Source: Gammaproteobacteria bacterium (lineage in GTDB: Bacteria > Pseudomonadota > Gammaproteobacteria > Arenicellales > Spongiicolonaceae). From it: DNA of 10,278 nucleotides. Where the stretch lies: positions 1 through 10,278 of the forward strand of contig RKSH01000164.1 of assembly GCA_007570945.1 (NCBI GenBank), in the 5' to 3' direction. A program made the translations under genes and the position numbers. This document shows positions 1-7,275 of this stretch, one piece after another (the stretch's first letter is position 1; every line of letters begins with the position of its first letter). The notes under the pieces are model-generated. The model saw only the letters and a program-made list of their open reading frames with translations. It was not told the DNA's origin and did not search any database.

Positions 1-255
1 GAAACCGGCAACACCATCATCCTCATCACCCACAGCGTCGAGGAAGCGCTGTGCCTCGGCGAGCGTCTGTTCGTCATGGCGCCGCGCCCTGGTCGCATCG
101 AGAAAGAATACCGTTTGCCGTTTGCCGAGCGCGGGCTGACCGAGAGTCTGCGCGACATCAAAGGCATGGCGGAATTCGTCACCAAACGCGATGAAATCCT
201 CTCCATGATTTGGGAGATGGAGGAGGAAATCATGGGCCGACAGGAGGCAGCATGA
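1..255 (+). CDS. ABC transporter ATP-binding protein, TauB/SsuB/NrtD type (C-terminal part)
   Basis: This is the last 84 codons of an ABC importer ATPase; the window cuts off the Walker A, signature and Walker B regions. The visible part begins just before the switch (H-loop) histidine in ITHSVEEA (residues 9-16 of the fragment). It continues with the LGERLFVMAPRPGRI segment typical of nitrate/sulfonate/taurine-type ATPases, then a charged tail ending IMGRQEAA. The enzyme would hydrolyse ATP at the cytoplasmic face to drive uptake through the permease encoded next, whose ATG overlaps this stop codon (ATGA, 252-255). That overlap indicates one operon with translational coupling. The tail reminds me of TauB proteins from marine proteobacteria, so a taurine or related sulfonate substrate is likely, but the substrate-binding protein is outside the window. 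The family call is firm and the substrate is inferred. Confidence 0.9.
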   Translation, partial: ETGNTIILITHSVEEALCLGERLFVMAPRPGRIEKEYRLPFAERGLTESLRDIKGMAEFVTKRDEILSMIWEMEEEIMGRQEAA

Positions 256-1142
256 ACACCGAAAACCAAACCGAGCGGCACGGCGGCCATCCGTTGCGCG
301 TGTTGCTGGCGAAAATCGGCCTGGTCAAGGTCGGCGAAACCGAGCGCAAAACCGTCACTTTCGGCGATGCCTCGGCGGTCAGCGGCGGCAAGTTCTGGAG
401 CATCGTCTCGGTGGCGACTTTGGCCGTCCTGTGGGTGCTTGCCAGCAGGTACAACTGGGTGGATCCAATTTTCTGGCCCTCCCCGGTCGCGGTATGGATG
501 GAGTTCACCAGGATTTTTTCCGAGGGCTTCCGCAACTTCACGCTTCTGGAGCATGTGGGCTGGTCGCTCTACCGCATCCTCATGGGCTTCGGCTTCGGCT
601 GTCTGGTGGGCATTCCGCTGGGCTTCGCCATGGGCCTGTCGCGGGTGATGCGCGGTTTGTTTGACCCCATCGTGGAATTCTTCCGCCCCATCCCGCCGCT
701 GGCGTTCATTCCGCTGGTGATTATCTGGTCCGGCATCGGCGAGCGCTCCAAAATTCTCCTGCTGTTTCTCGCCGCGCTGTGGATTATGGCCTTGGCCGCC
801 CGCGCCGGCGTGAGTAGCATCAAGTTGTCCAAAATCCACGCCGCCTACACCCTCGGCGTGTCGCGCGCGCAGTTGCTGTTTCGCGTGATTTTGCCGAATG
901 CGCTGCCGGAGATTTTCACCGGCATGCGCGTCGCCATGGGCGTGTGCTGGGGCACCGTGGTGGCCGCCGAACTGGTCGCCGCCGAGTCTGGCATCGGCTT
1001 CATGATTATGGTGGCCAGCACATTTTTGGAAACCGACATCGTGGTCATGGGCGTGATTATCATCGGCGTCATTGGCTACGGCATCGACATCCTGATGCGC
1101 AAACTGGAGGCGCGGCTGATTCCGTGGAAGGGTAAAGGTTAA
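252..1142 (+). CDS. ABC transporter permease, TauC/SsuC/NrtB type
   Basis: A 296-residue inner-membrane permease of the binding-protein-dependent importer family. It forms the translocation channel with the upstream ATPase. A cytoplasmic N-terminal stretch (residues 1-48) precedes about six hydrophobic segments. The EAA loop that docks on the ATPase is visible at about 197-221 (HAAYTLGVSR...LPNALPE). The segment VEFFRPIPPLAFIPL (141-155) and the motif ELVAAESGIGFMI (240-252) are typical of taurine, sulfonate and nitrate permeases. The start at 252 is chosen because it overlaps the ATPase stop as ATGA; an in-frame ATG at 210 would run 46 bases into the ATPase gene. The length is a little above the usual 250-280 because of the N-terminal extension. 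A strong intrinsic terminator follows 28 bases after the stop. Taurine is the favoured substrate by resemblance, but this is not proven by sequence alone. Confidence 0.92.
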   Translation: MNTENQTERHGGHPLRVLLAKIGLVKVGETERKTVTFGDASAVSGGKFWSIVSVATLAVLWVLASRYNWVDPIFWPSPVAVWMEFTRIFSEGFRNFTLLEHVGWSLYRILMGFGFGCLVGIPLGFAMGLSRVMRGLFDPIVEFFRPIPPLAFIPLVIIWSGIGERSKILLLFLAALWIMALAARAGVSSIKLSKIHAAYTLGVSRAQLLFRVILPNALPEIFTGMRVAMGVCWGTVVAAELVAAESGIGFMIMVASTFLETDIVVMGVIIIGVIGYGIDILMRKLEARLIPWKGKG

Positions 1143-1170
1143 GCCTCACCCCCGGCTTTCACCCTCACCC

Positions 1171-1209
1171 TCACCGCCGCTGTCGGACCGCAGCGGCGGT
1201 GATTTTTTT
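1171..1209 (+). terminator. Rho-independent terminator of the ABC transporter operon
   Basis: A perfect 11-bp stem (1171-1181 with 1192-1202, TCACCGCCGCT/AGCGGCGGTGA) with a 10-base loop is followed directly by seven T residues (1203-1209). In the plus orientation this is a textbook intrinsic terminator for the ATPase-permease operon. On the minus strand the stem would also form but has no downstream U tract, so it should act in one direction. It lies entirely inside the 3' end of the convergent mocA-like gene and includes that gene's stop codon. Confidence 0.92.
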
Positions 1210-1791
1210 CACTTCGGCAGGCGTATCCGCGTCCGCCAGCACGCCGGCGTCGTCCACCGCCACCTCGCGCACCCACCGCGCATGTTTTTGCAGCAGAAAA
1301 CGCGCGCCGCGGTCGCCGCCGAGGGCGATTAACTCTGGAAAAAACCGCCGCCCAAACAGCACCGGATTGCCCCGCCGCCCGCCGCACACCGGCGCGCATG
1401 CCGCCGCCCCGCGCGCACCGTCGAAAGCGGCGATGAGAGCATCCACGGTCGCGGCTTTCACCAGCGGCATGTCGCCGAGGCACACCACCACGGCGTCCAC
1501 GTCACCGTCCGCCGCCACCGCCGCAACGCCCGCGCTGATGGAGGCGCCAATTCCGCACTCGTGTTCACCGTTATGCACCAAGCGGCAGCCAAACCTGGCC
1601 AGCGCGCGCCGCACCAGTGCCGCCTGATGGCCGGTCACCACCGTCACCGAGTCCGCCATGGATGACTGCAGCATCGCCGCCACCGCCGCCACCATGGGCC
1701 GCCCGTCCGCATCCATGGCCGCCAGCAGTTTGTTCGCCGCCCCCATGCGCCGCGACGCCCCGGCCGCCAGCACCAGCGCCGCCGTCACCAT
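1171..1791 (-). CDS. MocA/MobA-like molybdenum cofactor nucleotidyltransferase
   Basis: A 206-residue cytoplasmic nucleotidyltransferase of the MobA-like NTP transferase fold. Proteins of this group (MocA, and CoxI-associated relatives) transfer CMP from CTP to molybdopterin to give the cytosine dinucleotide cofactor used by xanthine-dehydrogenase-family hydroxylases. The nucleotide-binding loop LAAGASRRMG (8-17) with the following lysine (NKLL, 20-23), the metal-binding GDMP (106-109), and the RGNPV (140-144) and GDRGAR (159-164) motifs are all present. The length is normal for the family. The start codon overlaps the stop of the upstream xdhC-like gene (ATGA at 1791), so it is the last gene of the cassette. 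Its final eleven codons coincide with the terminator hairpin of the convergent transporter operon. CMP specificity (MocA) rather than GMP (MobA) is inferred from the XdhC and cox-type context. Confidence 0.9.
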   Translation of the reverse strand: MVTAALVLAAGASRRMGAANKLLAAMDADGRPMVAAVAAMLQSSMADSVTVVTGHQAALVRRALARFGCRLVHNGEHECGIGASISAGVAAVAADGDVDAVVVCLGDMPLVKAATVDALIAAFDGARGAAACAPVCGGRRGNPVLFGRRFFPELIALGGDRGARFLLQKHARWVREVAVDDAGVLADADTPAEVKKITAAAVRQRR

Positions 1792-2813
1792 CAGCGCCCG
1801 CGCCGCAACTCCGCGGTCACCTGCGCCATCACCGCCAGCGCTATCTCGCCCGGCGTCGCGGCGTTGATGGCCAGCCCCACCGGCGCATGAATGCGCGCCA
1901 ACTGCGCATCGGTGGCGCCGGCCTCCGCCAGCCGCCGGCGGCGCGCCGCATGGGTTTTGCGGCTGCCCAGCGCGCCGATGTAAAACGCCTCCGACGCCAG
2001 CGCCAATTGCAGCGCGGGGTCGTCCACCTTTGGGTCATGGGTCAGCGCCACCACCGCGGTGCGCGCGTCCACCGCCTGAAACGCCGCCGCCTCGGCCGGC
2101 CACGCCGCCTCCACCGCCACGCCCTCGGCAAACCGTTCCGGCGCCGCAAAAGCCGCGCGCGGGTCCACCACCGTCACCCGGTAGTGCAGCGCCAGCGCCA
2201 TGGGCGCCAGAAACTGCGCAATGTGCACCGCGCCCGCCACCACCATGGTCGGCGGCGGATTCAGCACATGCAAAAACCACTCGGCGCCGGCGTCGGTGAC
2301 CGCCGTGCTGCAATCTTTAACCGCCGCCGCGCGCGCCGCCTGGGCAACCGCCGGCGCCAGTTGCGGGTCGCCGCCCGCCGCCGGGTAAAAACAATGCTGC
2401 GCTCCGCCGGCCATGTCCACCACCCGCACCGCCGGCGTCCGCGACTGCACCGCCGCCGCCAGCGTTTGCAAAGTGTCCACCGCCGCCTCCACCGCCTCCA
2501 CCAACACGCGAATGCGCCCGCCGCAGGCCAGGCCCACGGCCCAGGCCTCGTCATCGGCGACGCCGAACTCCAGCGTCTGCGGCACGCCGCTTTGCATCAC
2601 CGTTTGCGCGGTCTGCATCACCGCGCTCTCCACGCAGCCGCCGGACACCGAGCCGATGAAGCGCAGGCGGTCGTCCACCAGCAGTTGGCTGCCGGCCGGG
2701 CACGGCGATGAGCCCCAGGTGGACACCACCGTCGCCAACGCCGCCCGCCGGCCCTCGGCGCGCCACTGCAGCGCGGCGGCGGTCAAGTCACGGCCGGCGG
2801 CGTCAGTCTTCAC
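1791..2813 (-). CDS. XdhC/CoxI-family molybdenum hydroxylase maturation protein
   Basis: A 340-residue XdhC-family protein, a cytoplasmic chaperone that binds molybdenum cofactor, promotes its sulfuration and delivers it to molybdenum hydroxylases. The N-terminal XdhC domain shows STWGSSPCPAGS (31-42), SGGCVE (57-62) and GLACGGR (94-100); the cysteines at 60 and 97 are the conserved candidates for cofactor handling. The C-terminal Rossmann-like domain starts at VVAGAVHIAQ (191-200). It has THDPKVDD (258-265) and the conserved YIGALGSRKTH (278-288). The GAVHIA version of the glycine loop is what I associate with CoxF/CoxI-type members. Translation starts at a GTG (2813-2811) that overlaps the VWA gene's TGA. 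A GGTGAG Shine-Dalgarno-like sequence lies just upstream. The overlapping downstream mocA-like gene supports joint synthesis and loading of cofactor. Confidence 0.93.
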   Translation of the reverse strand: MKTDAAGRDLTAAALQWRAEGRRAALATVVSTWGSSPCPAGSQLLVDDRLRFIGSVSGGCVESAVMQTAQTVMQSGVPQTLEFGVADDEAWAVGLACGGRIRVLVEAVEAAVDTLQTLAAAVQSRTPAVRVVDMAGGAQHCFYPAAGGDPQLAPAVAQAARAAAVKDCSTAVTDAGAEWFLHVLNPPPTMVVAGAVHIAQFLAPMALALHYRVTVVDPRAAFAAPERFAEGVAVEAAWPAEAAAFQAVDARTAVVALTHDPKVDDPALQLALASEAFYIGALGSRKTHAARRRRLAEAGATDAQLARIHAPVGLAINAATPGEIALAVMAQVTAELRRGR

Positions 2814-3988
2814 CGCCGGCTCACCGTCAGCGCTTCGCTGAACTGGACCGCCTCGCTGAGTGCGGCGACGCTGTTCAAGTTATGCGCCGCGCGCAACTCG
2901 TGCACCTCCGGCAGGATGGCGCGGACGCCGGCGGCTAACGGGCGGAATTCGCGGTAGCGCAACAGTGGATTGAGCCACACCAGGCGGCGGCACGAGCGCC
3001 GCAACCGCGCCATCTCAAACGCCACGCCCTCACCGTCGGCGCGGTCCAAACCGTCGCTGATGAACAGCACCAGCGCATCGTGCAGCGGCAGGCGGCGCGA
3101 CCAGTCGCGGTTAAAGGCGCGCACACAATCGCCGATGCGCGTGCCGCCGCCGAAATCGCGCACCGCGCCCGCCACCCGCGCCATGGCCAGGTCCACATCC
3201 TTGCGGCGCAGGTGGCGGGTGATGTTGGACAGGCGGGTGCCGAAGACAAAGCCATGCACCCGCCGTTGCGGCCGCGCGCACAGCGCATGCAAAAAATGCA
3301 AAAGCATGCGCGAATACGGCTGCATGGATCCGGAGATGTCGCACAACGCCACCACCGCCGGCGGCCGGGGGCGCGGAATCTTTTTCGGCAGCCGCAAAGG
3401 CGCGCCGCCGTGGCGCACCGCCAGACGCAGCGCGGCGCGCAAGTCCACGGTGCTGCGCCGCATGGCGCCAAGGGATTTGCGCCGGCGCCGCGACGGCCGG
3501 GCCGGCAGCGGCAGCCTCATCCGCGCCAGCGCGCGCCGCGCCTCCTCGGCTTCCGCCGCGCTCATCGCGGCAAAGTCGGTTTCCGCCAGACGCTCGCGCG
3601 CCGACCAGGCCAGGGCCGCGGTTTCCCGCTCGGCATCAGTGTCGGCGGGCGCGGTGTTTTCGCGCGCGCCCGGATACAGCGCATCGCTTAAGCGGCGCGG
3701 CAGCGCGCGGTGGTTGGCCGGCGGCGCCTTCGCCTGCGGCAGCAGCAGGCCGCGCAACCGCTCCAGCAGACGCGGGTTGCGCCAGAACACATGAAAGGCC
3801 TGGGCGAACATTTCACGCTCCGCCGGGTCGCTGACAAAAAGCGCGTGCAGCGTCCAGTAAAAATCCTCGCGGCCGCCGATGCCGGTGGCGCGCAATGCGG
3901 CGGCGGCGTCCACCATGCGCCCCGGCGCGGCGCCCGGAAAACGCCCGGCGGCGCGCAGCACACGGGCGAAGTGCACGATGTTTTCCAT
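2810..3988 (-). CDS. coxE: CoxE-like VWA-domain protein
   Basis: With the chosen start this is a 392-residue protein of the CoxE family. CoxE works with the MoxR-type ATPase CoxD in assembling the metal centre of CO dehydrogenase and related hydroxylases. The N-terminal helical part begins MENIVHFARVLRAAG, a typical CoxE start. A basic linker (165-172) precedes the VWA domain, which keeps a complete metal-ion-dependent adhesion site: DISGS (217-221), the threonine of GGTRIG (T283) and the aspartate of SDGLD (312). The start at 3988 has a good Shine-Dalgarno (GAGG, 8 bases upstream). The alternative ATG at 4060 overlaps the upstream stop as ATGA but has no visible ribosome site and would add 24 low-complexity residues. 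It could still be used by coupling. The 3' end overlaps the xdhC-like gene. Confidence 0.9.
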   Translation of the reverse strand: MENIVHFARVLRAAGRFPGAAPGRMVDAAAALRATGIGGREDFYWTLHALFVSDPAEREMFAQAFHVFWRNPRLLERLRGLLLPQAKAPPANHRALPRRLSDALYPGARENTAPADTDAERETAALAWSARERLAETDFAAMSAAEAEEARRALARMRLPLPARPSRRRRKSLGAMRRSTVDLRAALRLAVRHGGAPLRLPKKIPRPRPPAVVALCDISGSMQPYSRMLLHFLHALCARPQRRVHGFVFGTRLSNITRHLRRKDVDLAMARVAGAVRDFGGGTRIGDCVRAFNRDWSRRLPLHDALVLFISDGLDRADGEGVAFEMARLRRSCRRLVWLNPLLRYREFRPLAAGVRAILPEVHELRAAHNLNSVAALSEAVQFSEALTVSRR

Positions 3989-4056
3989 CAAGCGGCCCTC
4001 TGCGGCGCGCGCGGCAAGGCCGTGCTCAGCGCCGTCACCGCCACCCTCGGCGCGCT

Positions 4057-4965
4057 TCATTGTGCGGCCGCGACCTCGGCCTGCACCGCGGCCAGCGCCG
4101 CCGCGGCCTCGCCGCCCTGCATGCGCGCGATGTCGTCCTGGTATTTCAGCAGCACGCCGAGGGTGTCGTGCACCAAATCGGGCGCCAGGGCGACGGCGTC
4201 CAACTGCACCAGCGCGTGCGCCCAGTCAATGGTTTCGGCGACGCCGGGCGCCTTGAACAAATCGCGGCCGCGCAACTGCTGCACAAAGGCGACGATGGCG
4301 CGGCTTAACTCATGCGGTGCGCCGGGCGCCTTGCGCGCCAGAATTTGCATCTCGCGCTCCGCCGACGGGTAGTCCAGCCAGCAGTAAAAACACCGGCGCT
4401 TGACGGCGTCGTGAATTTCGCGGGTGCGGTTGGAGGTGACCACCACCAGCGGCGGCGCCGGCGCGCGCACTGTGCCGGTTTCGGGAATGGTGATTTGAAA
4501 ATCGGCCAGCACCTCCAGCAGAAAGGCCTCAAACGGTTCATCGGCGCGGTCCAACTCGTCGATGAGCAGCACCGGCGCGCCGGCCTCATGCGGCCGCAGC
4601 GCGCGCAGCAACGGGCGTTCAATCAAAAACTGTTCGGAAAACAAACCGGCGTCGCCCCCGCCCTCACCCTCGCCGCGCACCTCGGCGCGGCGCAGGGCGA
4701 GCATCTGGCGCGCGTAGTTCCACTCGTAAACCGCGTGCGATGTGTCCAACCCCTCGTAGCACTGCAGGCGAATCAACTCGCGCCCCAGCCCGGCGGCAAG
4801 CACCCGGGCCACTTCGGTTTTGCCGACGCCGGCCTCACCCTCAAGAAAAAGCGGGCGTGACAGCGACAGCGACAAAAACAGCGCGGTGGCAAGGCCGCGG
4901 TCGGCGACATATGCGCGGTCCTCGAGAAACCTCACCGTGTCGTCAATGGAAGCGGGCGGGCGCAC
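4057..4965 (-). CDS. coxD: CoxD-like MoxR-family AAA+ ATPase
   Basis: A MoxR-type AAA+ ATPase, 302 residues from the preferred GTG start. CoxD-type proteins are proposed chaperone ATPases that remodel a molybdenum hydroxylase together with the VWA partner CoxE, encoded next. Visible motifs are Walker A GEAGVGKT (43-50), Walker B LLIDELD (133-139), sensor-1 TSN (177-179) and the DAVKRRCFYCW segment (186-196) with arginine-finger candidates. The family-typical opening SIDDTVRFLEDRAYVADRGLATAL (from residue 6) fixes the N-terminus near 4965. There is no ATG in frame until far upstream, inside the divergent BCCT gene. The GTG at 4965 gives the expected length; a GTG at 4935 is an alternative. Neither has an obvious Shine-Dalgarno. 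An acidic Gly-Glu insert at about 97-106 is unusual. This is the first gene of the minus-strand cassette. Confidence 0.9.
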   Translation of the reverse strand: MRPPASIDDTVRFLEDRAYVADRGLATALFLSLSLSRPLFLEGEAGVGKTEVARVLAAGLGRELIRLQCYEGLDTSHAVYEWNYARQMLALRRAEVRGEGEGGGDAGLFSEQFLIERPLLRALRPHEAGAPVLLIDELDRADEPFEAFLLEVLADFQITIPETGTVRAPAPPLVVVTSNRTREIHDAVKRRCFYCWLDYPSAEREMQILARKAPGAPHELSRAIVAFVQQLRGRDLFKAPGVAETIDWAHALVQLDAVALAPDLVHDTLGVLLKYQDDIARMQGGEAAAALAAVQAEVAAAQ

Positions 4966-4993
4966 GGCGGCATTGTAGCGCAGGCGCGCGCCG

Positions 4994-5026
4994 GTTTTGG
5001 CCGCCGGCACATGGGCTATACTGCCC
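4994..5026. promoter_or_regulatory. Putative divergent promoter for the BCCT gene and the cox-like cassette
   Basis: The 100-base region between the divergent genes holds a plus-strand -10 TATACT (5017-5022), preceded by a weak -35 (GTTTTG, 4994-4999, 17-base spacer). On the opposite strand the same bases read TATAGC (5020-5015), with a possible -35 TTGTTG 18 bases upstream near 5039-5044. GGGC (5013-5016) and GCCC (5023-5026) flank the -10 symmetrically. This would give leaders of about 40 bases in both directions. The promoter assignment is inferred from motif match alone. Confidence 0.5.
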
Positions 5027-5065
5027 GCCAACCCAAACCAACAAAACACAGAGGAATCACAAGCA

Positions 5066-6673
5066 ATGTCCAACGAAACAAAAATGACCGGCCGGGTCGC
5101 GCAAAGCGGCCTGTGGGCCGGACTGCATCCCGGCATGGGGCTGGCGGCCAAGGGCATGGTGGCGGCGTTTGTCGTGTTCACCGCGCTCAATGTGGATTTC
5201 GCCAGCGGCATTTACTCGGCGGTGCGCGGCTGGATTGAGGCCACCCTGAGCTGGTACTACGTATCGGCGCTGTGCGTCACGCTTTTTGTCTGCGTGTTTT
5301 TAATGTGCAGCAGGTTCGGCAAAATCCGCCTCGGCGCCGACGCCTCAACCCCGGAGTTTTCCTATTTCTCGTGGTTCGCCATGCTGTTCTCAGCCGGCGT
5401 CGGCATCGGCCTGCTGTTCTTTTCCATCGCCGAACCCATGTTTTATTTCGACAACTCGCAGCCGTGGGGCTACCCCAACAACCCGCACGCCGACAACGCC
5501 GGCATCACCGCGCTGAATGAACAGCGCGCGGTGCACGCCATGCGCGTCACCTACTTCCACTGGGGCTTCCACGCCTGGTCGGTGTATGTGATTGTCGGGC
5601 TGTGCCTGGCGTACTTCGGCTTCCGCAAAAAATTGCCGCTGTCGCTGCGCTCGGCGCTGTACCCGGTCATCGGCGAGCGCATCTACGGCGGCATCGGCCA
5701 CGCGGTGGACCTGCTGGCCGTTTTCGGCACGGTGTTCGGCGTCGCCACCTCCCTCGGCCTGGGCGTCACCCAGATGGCCACCGGTTTGCACGTGCTGTTC
5801 GGCGTGGACAAGGGGCTGGTGACGCAGATTATTTTAATCGGCGTCATTTCCGTGGCCGCGACACTGTCGGCGGTGTCCGGCGTCGGGCGCGGCATCCGCA
5901 TCATCTCCGAGTGGAACATCTACCTCAGCATCATCCTGCTGGCGTTCTTCCTGTTTGGCGGGCCGTTCAAGTGGCTGATGGGCTTCTTCGTCACCACCAT
6001 CGGCGACTACGTGTGGAACGCGGTGCCCATGGGCTTCTGGACCGCCGGCGACCCCGGCGACGCCCAGTGGCAGAGCGGGTGGACCATTTTCTACTGGGGC
6101 TGGTGGATTTCATGGGCGCCTTTTGTGGGCATGTTCATCGCCCGCATCTCGCGCGGCCGCACCATCCGCGAGTTCATGGTCGGCGCCATGTTCGTGCCCA
6201 CCACCATCGCCTTCCTGTGGCTGTGCATCTTCGGCGGCAACGCGCTGCACCTTGAGTTGTACGCCGAGGGCGGCGTCGGCACCGCCGGCATTGCCGACCT
6301 GGTGCGCAACTGGGATTTGCCGTCGGCGCTGTACAGCACCATCGGCGCCGTCACCGACATCAGCGCGTTGTCGTGGATTATGTCGGCGCTGGCCACTTTG
6401 CTGTTGGCCACCTGGTTCATCACCTCCTCGGACTCCGGCACGCTGGTCATCACCACCATGCTCAGCATGGGCGACGACAACCCGCCGCAAAAGTTTCGCG
6501 TGGTGTGGGGACTGGGTGAAGGTTTGGTGGCCGCGGTGCTGCTGATTATCGGCGGCCTCAGCGCCCTGCAAACCGCCTCCATCGCCGCCGCCCTGCCGGT
6601 CAGCGTCATTCTGATGTTCATGACCTGGGGCGTGGTGAAATCGCTGTACGAGGACCCGTCGGAAGTACAATAA
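5066..6673 (+). CDS. BCCT-family betaine/choline/carnitine transporter
   Basis: A 535-residue secondary transporter of the BCCT family, an inner-membrane protein with twelve predicted hydrophobic segments that imports quaternary-ammonium or similar osmolytes. The family signature is clear at 345-370 (GWWISWAPFVGMFIARIS... followed by RGRTIREF), including the tryptophan-rich core. The segment SAGVGIGLLF (109-118) keeps the glycine-rich form seen in sodium-coupled BetP-like members, rather than the variants of proton-coupled BetT or the CaiT exchanger, so Na+ symport is the better guess. N- and C-terminal tails are short, so BetP-style C-terminal osmosensing is not evident. ATG 5066 is preceded by AGAGGA (5050-5055). 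The gene diverges from the cox-like cassette and ends at a strong terminator, so it is probably monocistronic. Substrate (glycine betaine, choline, ectoine or another betaine) cannot be read from the sequence. Confidence 0.94.
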   Translation: MSNETKMTGRVAQSGLWAGLHPGMGLAAKGMVAAFVVFTALNVDFASGIYSAVRGWIEATLSWYYVSALCVTLFVCVFLMCSRFGKIRLGADASTPEFSYFSWFAMLFSAGVGIGLLFFSIAEPMFYFDNSQPWGYPNNPHADNAGITALNEQRAVHAMRVTYFHWGFHAWSVYVIVGLCLAYFGFRKKLPLSLRSALYPVIGERIYGGIGHAVDLLAVFGTVFGVATSLGLGVTQMATGLHVLFGVDKGLVTQIILIGVISVAATLSAVSGVGRGIRIISEWNIYLSIILLAFFLFGGPFKWLMGFFVTTIGDYVWNAVPMGFWTAGDPGDAQWQSGWTIFYWGWWISWAPFVGMFIARISRGRTIREFMVGAMFVPTTIAFLWLCIFGGNALHLELYAEGGVGTAGIADLVRNWDLPSALYSTIGAVTDISALSWIMSALATLLLATWFITSSDSGTLVITTMLSMGDDNPPQKFRVVWGLGEGLVAAVLLIIGGLSALQTASIAAALPVSVILMFMTWGVVKSLYEDPSEVQ

Positions 6674-6693
6674 CCCGGCGGTCCCGCCAACCC

Positions 6694-6728
6694 AAAGCGG
6701 AACAGGCGCCGGCCTGTTCCGCTTTTTT
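6694..6728 (+). terminator. Rho-independent terminator of the BCCT gene
   Basis: An 11-bp GC-rich stem (6697-6707 with 6712-6722, GCGGAACAGGC/GCCTGTTCCGC) with a GCCG tetraloop is extended by three A-T pairs and followed by six T residues (6723-6728). It begins 20 bases after the BCCT stop codon. Three As precede the stem, but the opposite strand lacks a good U tract, so the plus direction is favoured. It marks the boundary between the metabolic part and the accessory part of the window. Confidence 0.95.
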
Positions 6729-6794
6729 GGGGACTTGCTAGCGTAGGTGACTTACCCACAAGCCACGCTGGGCTACCGCGTAATCTTGCGGCCG

Positions 6795-7244
6795 CTAATT
6801 ATACGGTTGCCTATCAGGATTAGAATCACCACACTCTCTATGCCGAATCGCATCGACAACATTCTTCGTTCTCTCCGCCAAGAAGCCCTCCAATCTGTCG
6901 ATGTCGTCTTTGCTGATTTGCACGGCGCATTTGCCTTGCGCCCGCGCATCCTCCAATTGTTGGATAACGCCAGCCAATTTTTCAGCGGTGGTTTTCGCTT
7001 CTTTGGCGGCGGATTCCAAGAGCTGGCTTGATTTTTCGGCAACCTCATCCAGATCATCAATAGTGGACGTCAATTGTGCAGTGGCGTTCTCCATCCTTTC
7101 AGGGCTGAGCAGGAGGACTTGGCAAACCAAATACGAAACAGCCACGATAAGAGACAACAGAACAATCCTGTCGACTGTTACCTTAGAAAGAAAACGCTTT
7201 ATGAAGCTGATGGCCGCGTATAAAGCCAAATTATTAAGTTCCAT
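6795..7244 (-). CDS. Membrane-anchored coiled-coil protein, unrecognised family
   Basis: I do not recognise this 149-residue protein. Residues 1-26 are mildly amphipathic and basic. Residues 27-46 form one strong transmembrane segment (IVLLSLIVAVSYLVCQVLLL). Residues 50-105 are a long helix rich in Ala, Glu, Lys and Gln with a heptad-like pattern, a probable coiled coil. A charged tail with Cys106 and Cys138 follows. The layout suggests an inner-membrane anchor with a helical domain on one side, as in small structural or methyl-accepting-like proteins, but no functional motif is visible. The start at 7244 is chosen for its GAGG Shine-Dalgarno five bases upstream; an in-frame ATG at 7292 lies inside a hairpin. 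An extended -10 promoter sits upstream. It reads as more AT-rich than the genes to its left. Confidence 0.7.
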   Translation of the reverse strand: MELNNLALYAAISFIKRFLSKVTVDRIVLLSLIVAVSYLVCQVLLLSPERMENATAQLTSTIDDLDEVAEKSSQLLESAAKEAKTTAEKLAGVIQQLEDARAQGKCAVQISKDDIDRLEGFLAERTKNVVDAIRHRECGDSNPDRQPYN

Positions 7245-7275
7245 AATAACCTCGATGTTGAGAAGTTGAAACCAA

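Noticed and set aside
1160..1175. CACCCT short tandem repeat
   Set aside because: There are only about two and a half units in a short convergent spacer, and it does not look like a CRISPR array, VNTR or regulatory repeat.
1617..2711. Long plus-strand open frame opposite the mocA-like and xdhC-like genes
   Set aside because: Its translation is Arg/His/Pro-rich low complexity without motifs, a typical antisense shadow in GC-rich DNA. The minus-strand genes have full family motifs.
4966..5211. N-terminal extension of the coxD-like ORF up to an ATG at 5211
   Set aside because: It would overlap the divergent BCCT gene by about 145 bases, it adds a cysteine- and proline-rich sequence with no family resemblance, and the MoxR domain already starts near the GTG at 4965.
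6729..6794. Possible attachment site or tRNA remnant at the start of the accessory part
   Set aside because: No tRNA T-loop motif, no direct repeat matching elsewhere in the window and no integrase gene were found, so an att call cannot be supported.
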